From contig LBFQ01000037.1 in NCBI GenBank assembly GCA_000980735.1, positions 1,775 through 7,777 of the forward strand: a stretch of DNA of 6,003 nt. Direction: 5' to 3'. Below are positions 1 to 5,101 of this stretch, piece by piece. Made by a program: the position numbers and the translations under genes. Below the pieces are notes generated by a model, which was not told where the DNA came from, ran no database searches, and worked only from the letters and a program-made list of their open reading frames with translations. The stretch's first letter is position 1; each line of letters starts with the position of its first letter. The stretch is from Candidatus Caldipriscus sp. T1.2 (lineage in GTDB: Bacteria > Hydrothermota > Hydrothermia > LBFQ01).

Positions 1-216
1 CTTTTCCCTGTTGACAATTAAATATGCCCTTTCGGTTATGCCTATTATTTGAACTCTTTCAGAAGGAAATTCTTCCTCAAAGCCAGCCAAAAGTAATCCC
101 GGCCTGCTTATGTCCGGCGTGGTGATCCTCCTCCAAAACCCCTTTTCCCCACCCAAAACCTCGCAAAAACTCCCCAAAAAATCCTCATAAAACTTTGAAA
201 CCTCAATAAACCTCAT
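1..216 (-). CDS. hprK: HPr kinase/phosphorylase, N-terminal fragment (3' end outside window)
   Basis: The reverse strand from ATG at 216 is open to base 1 (72 codons, no stop) and continues outside the window. The visible part matches the N-terminal domain of HPr kinase/phosphorylase: RRITTPDISRPGLLLAG (residues about 29-45), then an ERVQIIGITERAYL segment (about 53-66). This corresponds to the family pattern of a TPD..RPG motif followed by ER.Q..G..E...L. Full-length HprK phosphorylates HPr on a serine and reverses this, coupling carbon status to catabolite control or other phosphotransferase regulation. The kinase domain with its P-loop lies beyond the edge and cannot be checked. The start overlaps the upstream CBS-protein gene by 14 bases, so it looks like the fourth gene of the efp operon. 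The Shine-Dalgarno is weak (GCGGGAT directly before ATG). The identification rests on one domain but the motif match is good. Confidence 0.85.
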   Translation of the reverse strand, partial: MRFIEVSKFYEDFLGSFCEVLGGEKGFWRRITTPDISRPGLLLAGFEEEFPSERVQIIGITERAYLIVNREK

Positions 217-973
217 ATCCCGCTTTTTTGACCCTTATAGTTTTTACCCTCTGAGGTTCCACCTCCTCAACAAAGAACTTCAATGGGGGTATATCTATCT
301 CCTCCCCCTTTTCTGGGATCCTTCCAAGCTTCTCTATTAGGTACCCACCTATGGTGGAGCTTTCAACTTCACCCAAGCTTATTCCGAGGATCTCCTCAAC
401 CTCGGATACCGATAACTTTGCGCTCAACCTCACCCATCCATCCTCAAGGACCTCATATCTAAACTCCTCAACATCATGCTCCTCGTAAATCTCACCCGCC
501 ACCTCCTCCAAAAGATCCTCAATGGTTATTATTCCAATAACATTTCCAAACTCATCCACAACCAATCCCATGGACATGCGGTTTTTTTGAAGGATCCTCA
601 GCGCCTTCATACAGCTCATAGAGTGGGGGAGATAAACGGGCTTCCTTGAAATTTCCTTTACCGTTAGGTTTTTTATTCTATCCAAATACCTTATAACATC
701 CTTTATGTGCGCTATTCCCACGATCTTATCCCCCTCGTATGATATCACTGGATACTTTGAGTACCTGTATTTAACGAACCTTTCCACCATCTCCTCCAAA
801 CTATCATCCTCCGATACTACGATCACATCCACCATAGGTTTCATAACCTCCTCAATACTCTTCTCATAAAGGGATCTTAGACCCTTCATGAACTGCAGGA
901 ATTCCTTATCCTTGTAAGCGTAATTTTTAAAATCCTCCAATATCTTTGAAACTTCGTCTTTTTTAAAGAACAT
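203..973 (-). CDS. CorC/HlyC (TlyC)-type CBS-pair protein, soluble form
   Basis: This 256-residue protein has two CBS domains in tandem (about residues 38-100 and 104-165) and a C-terminal CorC_HlyC transporter-associated domain (about 172-250). Family signatures are visible: KYRYSKYPVI in CBS1, VDEFGNVIGIITIEDLLEE at 139-157 in CBS2, and TIGGYLIEKLGRIP at 207-220 in the C-terminal domain. CBS pairs usually bind adenine nucleotides. Relatives are linked to Mg2+/Co2+ efflux (CorC) or, less securely, to hemolysis. There is no hydrophobic segment and no DUF21/CNNM membrane domain, so this is the short cytosolic form, like E. coli CorC rather than full-length membrane HlyC. It would need a membrane partner, and none is encoded in the window. 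It starts 2 bases after the accB stop, with TAAGG abutting the ATG, and overlaps hprK by 14 bases. The true ligand and function are unknown; the family call is secure. Confidence 0.92.
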   Translation of the reverse strand: MFFKKDEVSKILEDFKNYAYKDKEFLQFMKGLRSLYEKSIEEVMKPMVDVIVVSEDDSLEEMVERFVKYRYSKYPVISYEGDKIVGIAHIKDVIRYLDRIKNLTVKEISRKPVYLPHSMSCMKALRILQKNRMSMGLVVDEFGNVIGIITIEDLLEEVAGEIYEEHDVEEFRYEVLEDGWVRLSAKLSVSEVEEILGISLGEVESSTIGGYLIEKLGRIPEKGEEIDIPPLKFFVEEVEPQRVKTIRVKKAGYEVY

Positions 974-975
974 CC

Positions 976-1425
976 TTACTCAAGCCTGATCTTAAACAGG
1001 GGTTGCCCGTACTCAACGGGCTGTCCGTTTTCCACCAATATCTCCTCAACGACCCCATTGACATCCGACTTTATCTCGTTCATAATCTTCATAGCCTCAA
1101 TTATGCAAAGAACATCTCCTTTTTTGACCTTACTCCCCACTTCAACAAATGGTTTCGCACCTGGAGCGGGAGCCCTATAAAAAGTACCAACTATGGGGGA
1201 TTTAACTATGTGTATATTTTTCTCCTCTTTAACTTCAACCTTCGGAGCCTCTTGGGGTGGTTGAGTGTTATTTAAGGAAATTGTTGGTACCGCCTGAAAT
1301 TCCCCAAATTTTGATAACTTTATCTTAAAGTCCTTTGTTGAGAGCTCAAGTTTTGCTATATCGCTCTCCTTGAAGATCCTTATTATTTCGCTTATGATCT
1401 CAAGGTCAAGCTTCTTTTCCATCAT
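976..1425 (-). CDS. accB: Biotin carboxyl carrier protein of acetyl-CoA carboxylase
   Basis: BCCP carries biotin between the biotin carboxylase (AccC) and carboxyltransferase (AccAD) of acetyl-CoA carboxylase, the first committed step of fatty-acid synthesis in the cytoplasm. The protein is 149 residues, normal for AccB. It has an N-terminal helical region (about 1-45), a Pro/Glu/Lys-rich linker (about 46-73), and a C-terminal biotinyl/lipoyl domain (about 74-149). The biotin acceptor is Lys113 in EAMKIMNEI. The preceding SPIVGTFYRAPAPGA stretch (76-90) is the AccB-specific 'thumb', which argues against a decarboxylase or pyruvate carboxylase carrier. The annotated ATG (1425) overlaps the efp stop as ATGA. 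A second ATG follows immediately (1422) and has better spacing to the Shine-Dalgarno, so the first Met may be dispensable. accC, the usual downstream partner, is absent here. Confidence 0.97.
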   Translation of the reverse strand: MMEKKLDLEIISEIIRIFKESDIAKLELSTKDFKIKLSKFGEFQAVPTISLNNTQPPQEAPKVEVKEEKNIHIVKSPIVGTFYRAPAPGAKPFVEVGSKVKKGDVLCIIEAMKIMNEIKSDVNGVVEEILVENGQPVEYGQPLFKIRLE

Positions 1426-1967
1426 GCCCTCCCTATGTATTCACCTGTCCGGGTATCAACCTTTATTACATCACCCTCCTCTATAAACAGGGGAACGTTT
1501 ACCACAAGTCCCGTCTCAAGCTTTACGGGCTTTGAACCCCCCTGAACCGTATTTCCCCTAACCCCTGGCGGAGCCTCAACGACCTTTAGCTCCACGTAAG
1601 TTGGAAGCTCTATGCTTACGGGCCTGTTATCGGCGTAGAGTATTAAAACCTCCAGACCTTCCTTCAGGTAATATATCATATCTCCCAAATCACCCTTGTG
1701 GAAGGTGATATCTTCGTAGGTTTCGCTATCCAAAAAGTGGTAGTAATCCCCGTCAATGTAAGAGAATACCGCGGGTTTCTTTTCAACCATCACGTCCTCG
1801 ATCTTATCTGTATCCCTTAGTGTAAAGGTTTGAACCTGCCCCGTCCTTAGGTTTTTCACCTTGAGGCTTATAGTTGCTCCACCCCTTCCCCTGTGCGAAT
1901 GCTGATACTCAAGGATTATATATTCTTCACCCTCATACCTTATTACGGAACCAACCCTAAGTGCCAT
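1422..1967 (-). CDS. efp: Translation elongation factor P, arginine-tipped type
   Basis: EF-P binds between the ribosomal P and E sites and relieves stalling at polyproline stretches. The 181-residue protein has the three expected domains: KOW-like domain I (about 1-60), OB domain II (about 61-125) and domain III (about 126-181). The family signature starts at Lys146 (KPVKLETGLVV...VP...G), and the protein ends in VDTRTGEYIGRA. The loop that contacts the tRNA CCA end reads HRGRGGA, with Arg28 where E. coli has the lysine (K34) that EpmA modifies. This resembles Thermus EF-P (QKLGRGGA) rather than the rhamnosylated KSGR-type loop. The start is fixed because an in-frame TAA lies at 1977-1979, only 9 bases upstream, with no other start codon between. 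No Shine-Dalgarno is present, and the -10 box is so close that the mRNA is probably leaderless. It is the first gene of the leftward operon. Confidence 0.98.
   Translation of the reverse strand: MALRVGSVIRYEGEEYIILEYQHSHRGRGGATISLKVKNLRTGQVQTFTLRDTDKIEDVMVEKKPAVFSYIDGDYYHFLDSETYEDITFHKGDLGDMIYYLKEGLEVLILYADNRPVSIELPTYVELKVVEAPPGVRGNTVQGGSKPVKLETGLVVNVPLFIEEGDVIKVDTRTGEYIGRA
1427..1434 (-). promoter_or_regulatory. Shine-Dalgarno of accB; favours the second of two tandem ATGs
   Basis: On the minus strand AGGGAGGG lies inside the last codons of efp. The GGAGG core is 2 bases from the first ATG (1425) and 5 bases from the second ATG (1422). Normal ribosome spacing fits the second ATG better, giving a protein one residue shorter. 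The biological difference is small, but it decides whether efp and accB overlap or are adjacent. Confidence 0.6.
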
Positions 1968-1981
1968 TTGCGGGTATTATA
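1968..1981 (-). promoter_or_regulatory. -10 box for the efp operon (predicted leaderless start)
   Basis: The minus strand reads TATAAT at 1981-1976, followed by ACCCGCAA and then the efp ATG. A start about 7 bases past the -10 box would fall at roughly 1968-1970, so the transcript would begin at or within 2 bases of the ATG. No convincing -35 hexamer is visible at 16-18 bp, and there is no TG extension. The absence of a ribosome-binding site supports the leaderless reading. Confidence 0.55.
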
Positions 1982-2000
1982 AGGCTGGCGATTTTATAAT
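1976..2000. repeat. Perfect 7-bp inverted repeat formed by two facing -10 boxes
   Basis: ATTATAA at 1976-1982 and TTATAAT at 1994-2000 are exact reverse complements around an 11-base spacer. The arms contain the two divergent -10 hexamers. It may simply be two facing promoters, or it may double as a dyad operator. The arms are short and AT-only, so a hairpin role is unlikely. Confidence 0.6.
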
Positions 2001-2009
2001 TTTCACCTT
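1995..2009 (+). promoter_or_regulatory. -10 box for queF-lptD (predicted leaderless start)
   Basis: TATAAT at 1995-2000 is followed by nine bases (TTTCACCTT) and the queF ATG at 2010. The expected start, near 2006-2008, leaves a leader of about 2-4 bases at most. No Shine-Dalgarno is visible. TTGCGG at 1968-1973 is the only -35-like hexamer, but it lies 21 bp away, which is too far for a standard sigma-70 site. Confidence 0.55.
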
Positions 2010-2381
2010 ATGGAGAAGAAGTACGGAGAAAAGGCTATTGAGGAAGCGGAGCTTGAAGCTTGGGATAACCCTTATCCGGACAGGGATTATTGGATAGAGA
2101 TCACGTTCCCCGAATTCACTTGCCTATGCCCGAGATCCGGATATCCGGATTTTGCAACCATACACATAAAATACATCCCCGACAAGTACATAGTTGAACT
2201 CAGATCTTTAAAACTATGGCTCAACAAATTTAGAAATAGGTATATATCCCACGAGGCGGCAACGAACGAGATCTTTGATGCCCTTTGGAACCTGTTAAAA
2301 CCGAGGAAGCTTATAGTGATAGGGGATTGGAACCCTAGGGGGAACGTAAAAACCGTGGTAAAGGTGGAAAGGGAAAAATGA
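2010..2381 (+). CDS. queF: NADPH-dependent 7-cyano-7-deazaguanine reductase (preQ0 reductase), short type I
   Basis: QueF reduces the nitrile of preQ0 to the aminomethyl of preQ1 with NADPH, a step in making queuosine for tRNA wobble position 34. The 123-residue protein is a single tunnel-fold (T-fold) unit, like Bacillus YkvM but shorter, with none of the bimodal duplication of the E. coli enzyme. Visible active-site elements are PEFTCLCPRSGYPDFA (34-49), giving catalytic Cys40 (second Cys, after FTCL) and Asp47, and His81-Glu82, which matches the substrate-binding HE of QueF. The family signature E(S/L)K(S/A)hK(L/Y)(Y/F/W) appears as ELRSLKLW (63-70), with Arg for the first Lys. The last ~25 residues of YkvM are missing. 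The start is secure: an in-frame TAA at 1980-1982 precedes it with no alternative start codon. Its stop overlaps the next gene as ATGA, implying co-transcription. GTP cyclohydrolase FolE shares the fold but lacks this Cys/Asp arrangement. Confidence 0.96.
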   Translation: MEKKYGEKAIEEAELEAWDNPYPDRDYWIEITFPEFTCLCPRSGYPDFATIHIKYIPDKYIVELRSLKLWLNKFRNRYISHEAATNEIFDALWNLLKPRKLIVIGDWNPRGNVKTVVKVEREK

Positions 2382-4408
2382 TAAACCTAATTTTGGCGGA
2401 GATATTCTTTAAGGGTGGATATCTCGAATATTTTCCACAAGAGGGTTTGATAGTTTTGTACGATAGCGCGTATATAAGAACATCGGAGGGTGTTGAACTT
2501 TACGCGGATACGGTGAGGTACTGGAAGGAACTTAACGTTATTGAGGCGAGGGGGAAATTTTTGTTAAAGGACAGGGAATCCCAGACAACGGGGGAATACC
2601 TTAAGTATAATATAAACACGGGAACGGGAATAGCGAAGAAAAGCAGGACTTTTATTGAGAAAGGTTGGGTGGAGGGGGAGGTCGTTTATAAGACATCCGA
2701 AAACTCCGTTTACGTTGAGGATGGATCCTTCACAACTTGCGAGCTTGAAAGACCCCACTATAGATTCGTATCCCATCGGATGAGGGTTTTGAGGAAGGAT
2801 CTGGCGGTTGTCCGCCCCCTAATATTTTATATCATGGATCTTCCAATAGTTGCCCTACCATTTTGGTTTTTACCCGTTGGGAAGGAAAGGTCTAGCGGAT
2901 TTCTACCTCCATCGGTTGGCGTAAGCAGTCAGGACGGGAAATATATAAGGGGCCTATCCTTTTACCTTGTGATAAACAACTATCAGGATATTACATTCGC
3001 GGCAGATATAATAGAGAGGAGGGGGGTAAGGTTCTCCTCGGATTATGTTTATCACATTTATAAAACCCTCAAAGGGAATATAAATATCTCGTACGCTTAT
3101 GACCTCGTGGGGGACAAGGGTTATAGGAGGCGTTGGAGCTTGAGGGGCGGGCACGAGCAAAGCTTATTTGGGTTTGATATCTATGCTAAAGGGGACTTTA
3201 TATCGGATGCTTATTACTTTCAGGATTACGCGGAGGTTAAGGATAACTGGGTTCAAAGCGAGCTCGTATCCTTCCTAACCGCAAGGAGGAGATTAAGGTT
3301 TGGCCTTCTTGGGATAAACCTTTACAATAGGTTTGATCCGTTAAGGAACAGGACGGAAAGGAGAATACCCGAATCTTCCCTAAGCCTTTTACCCCTAAAC
3401 CTCTTAGGATTTTCCCTTTCAAGCTCCTTTAGTTTTTTAAACACGGAGAATATAGACTCTTCGGGTAAAAAGGGGTACAAACTTCTAAGCTCTTCCCATA
3501 ATATATCTACATCCTACAATCTTATCTTTTTATCCTTTTCTCCCTCCGCCTATTTAAACACCGCCACCACGGATTCAACGAATTTTGCAAAAGTTTGGGG
3601 GGTAAATTTACCTTTATCAACCACCCTATATGGTGTATCCCTTTTTGGGATAGGGCCCATAAAGAGGTTCAGGCATATATTAAGACCCAGTATTTCCTTC
3701 TTCTATCAGGCTAGGGGGGATAGCATAATAATAGGGGGAAACAGGACAATTTTGGGACAGGAGGGTAAAGGTCTGAACATATCCCTTGATAATACTTACG
3801 AATACAAGATCCAAAGGGATACTTTGGTTAGAAAGGGGACATTTCTCCAGTGGGGGGCAAGCACAAACTACATATTTGATAGCGCGAGGATTTCCCCGAT
3901 AAGGTTAAACTCAAACTTCACACCTATAAGTAGGGTAAGCACCTCCATAATTTCAAACTACAACCATTACTCCAAAAGATTTTTCGGAACGCAGATAATC
4001 TTAAACTTTGGAAGTTTTAACCTCAACGAGATCTTTGGAATAAAGCCTCAAAGGGATACGCTTAAAGACACGATAAATCAACCCCAAATACAACCATGGA
4101 ACTTCGGTTTTACCTATACTTATTCCTTCGGAGATTCTATATCAAAATCCCAGAGCATTTTAAGGTTTTATATCTCTGGAAATCCAACAAAGAATTGGTC
4201 AATATCTTATAACTTCACCTACGACTTATTAAGCAAAAGGTTTTTGGATCAGAGCCTTAATTTAAGGAGGGATCTGCACTGTTGGGTTTTGGAGGGTAGG
4301 TGGTCTTGGTTCGGCGGAATTTCGGTATATGATGTAAGAATATATGTAAAGGCAATACCAGAAATAGCGATAAGGAGGGGATTTCTGGATATACTACTCC
4401 CCCGATAA
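2378..4408 (+). CDS. lptD: LptD-like outer-membrane LPS-assembly protein (OstA/LptD family)
   Basis: LptD is the outer-membrane barrel that inserts lipopolysaccharide delivered by LptA. In this 676-residue protein an OstA/LptA-like beta-jellyroll occupies about residues 18-115 (YDSAYIRTSEGVELYADTV; repeated short strands). A linker with TTCELERPHYRF (119-130) follows, then the family segment PLIFYIMDLPIVALPFWFLP...SSGFLPPSVG (147-181). The rest (about 190-660) alternates short aromatic/polar strands as in a large beta-barrel. Near the end, RRDLHCWVLEG (630-640) matches the DLHCW motif I associate with FCB-type LptD. There are only two cysteines, Cys121 and Cys635. The N-terminus (MINLILAEIFF) is too short for a classical signal peptide, and the in-frame TAG at 2336-2338 leaves no room for an upstream ATG. 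It overlaps queF by 4 bases, with a weak AAGGG ribosome site, and overlaps the facing creatininase gene by 15 bases. It lacks a C-terminal aromatic residue (ends LLPR). The family call is good; the exact substrate (LPS or another glycolipid) is inferred. Confidence 0.88.
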   Translation: MINLILAEIFFKGGYLEYFPQEGLIVLYDSAYIRTSEGVELYADTVRYWKELNVIEARGKFLLKDRESQTTGEYLKYNINTGTGIAKKSRTFIEKGWVEGEVVYKTSENSVYVEDGSFTTCELERPHYRFVSHRMRVLRKDLAVVRPLIFYIMDLPIVALPFWFLPVGKERSSGFLPPSVGVSSQDGKYIRGLSFYLVINNYQDITFAADIIERRGVRFSSDYVYHIYKTLKGNINISYAYDLVGDKGYRRRWSLRGGHEQSLFGFDIYAKGDFISDAYYFQDYAEVKDNWVQSELVSFLTARRRLRFGLLGINLYNRFDPLRNRTERRIPESSLSLLPLNLLGFSLSSSFSFLNTENIDSSGKKGYKLLSSSHNISTSYNLIFLSFSPSAYLNTATTDSTNFAKVWGVNLPLSTTLYGVSLFGIGPIKRFRHILRPSISFFYQARGDSIIIGGNRTILGQEGKGLNISLDNTYEYKIQRDTLVRKGTFLQWGASTNYIFDSARISPIRLNSNFTPISRVSTSIISNYNHYSKRFFGTQIILNFGSFNLNEIFGIKPQRDTLKDTINQPQIQPWNFGFTYTYSFGDSISKSQSILRFYISGNPTKNWSISYNFTYDLLSKRFLDQSLNLRRDLHCWVLEGRWSWFGGISVYDVRIYVKAIPEIAIRRGFLDILLPR

Positions 4409-5101
4409 ATCCCCCCAACCCTTGAAGATCTCCGATAAAACTTCCTCCACCTTCTTAATAATTATATCCGCAAACTCCTTCAACTTCCCCTCATCAACAT
4501 CATAGTCTTCATAATTACCTTCCCGATAAAGGAGTATGGATCTGGGAGAGGGGTAAGCAAAAACCCCATCTTTGGGGTGATATGCTGGGTATTTTCCGGA
4601 AACTTTAACATTGGGATATGCCATATAAACCAAGGCGAGCTCCTCTATTCCTCCATGCCCTCCCATTCTACCGAAAACCTTTATGGGAAGTTCCTTCTCT
4701 AAAACCCACCAATCTATTGAAGCGCACCTTATCCCAAGCTCAGAATATACCCTAAAGAGAACCTCCTTAAGGTGTTGAGTATTCCCCCCATGGCCGTTGA
4801 AAATTACGACTTCCTTTACACCGCTAAACTTCAAGGAATAGCATACCTCGTAGATCACGTTTTTGAAAGTTTCCGGAAAAATTGATATCCCACCCTTATG
4901 ACCGTAAAGGGACCTGTTTATCCCGAAAGGGAACAAGGGTAAAACCCCAGCTTGAAACCTTTCAGCCAAGGAATTGGCGAGATACTCAGCTATTATATTG
5001 TCCGTTCCAACAGGTAGGGGACCGTGAGGTTCTACAGTCCCAACGGGAAAGAAAACCCTTGAAGGGAAATCATCAAAGGTGCTTAAAAATTCCCATTTCA
5101 T
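4394..5101 (-). CDS. Creatininase-family metal-dependent amidohydrolase (ArfB/MftE-like)
   Basis: The 235-residue protein has the creatininase fold signature. PVGTVEPHGPLPVGTDN (19-35) gives metal ligands Glu24, His26 and Asp34. FNGHGGN (101-107) supplies His104. GGHGGIEELA (147-156) probably supplies the last acidic ligand (Glu153 or Glu154). True creatininase has NGHYEN, with a ligand Glu two residues after the His. Here that position is Gly106, as in relatives such as the archaeal FAPy deformylase ArfB and the mycofactocin peptidase MftE. The reaction is probably hydrolysis of an amide, formamide or peptide bond in the cytoplasm, but the substrate is unknown and creatinine itself is unlikely. 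There is no signal peptide. The start overlaps the stop of the upstream Wzc-like gene (ATGA), with GGAGGT 10 bases upstream, so the two should be translated from one mRNA. Its 3' end overlaps the facing lptD by 15 bases. Confidence 0.9.
   Translation of the reverse strand: MKWEFLSTFDDFPSRVFFPVGTVEPHGPLPVGTDNIIAEYLANSLAERFQAGVLPLFPFGINRSLYGHKGGISIFPETFKNVIYEVCYSLKFSGVKEVVIFNGHGGNTQHLKEVLFRVYSELGIRCASIDWWVLEKELPIKVFGRMGGHGGIEELALVYMAYPNVKVSGKYPAYHPKDGVFAYPSPRSILLYREGNYEDYDVDEGKLKEFADIIIKKVEEVLSEIFKGWGDLSGE

Noticed and set aside
1003..1275. 90-codon forward reading frame opposite accB
   Set aside because: It is antisense to the conserved biotinyl domain, has no ribosome site or recognisable motif, and follows the codon pattern of the opposite strand.
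1976..2000. Inverted repeat between efp and queF as a terminator or riboswitch (a preQ1 switch was considered because of queF)
   Set aside because: The arms are AT-only and 7 bp long with an 11-base spacer, there is no GC stem or U-run, and the 42-bp gap leaves no transcribed leader for an aptamer.
2564..3422. Three short reverse reading frames (2564-2776, 2954-3160, 3237-3422) inside the lptD-like gene
   Set aside because: They have no recognisable domains or start signals and are explained by the sense gene.
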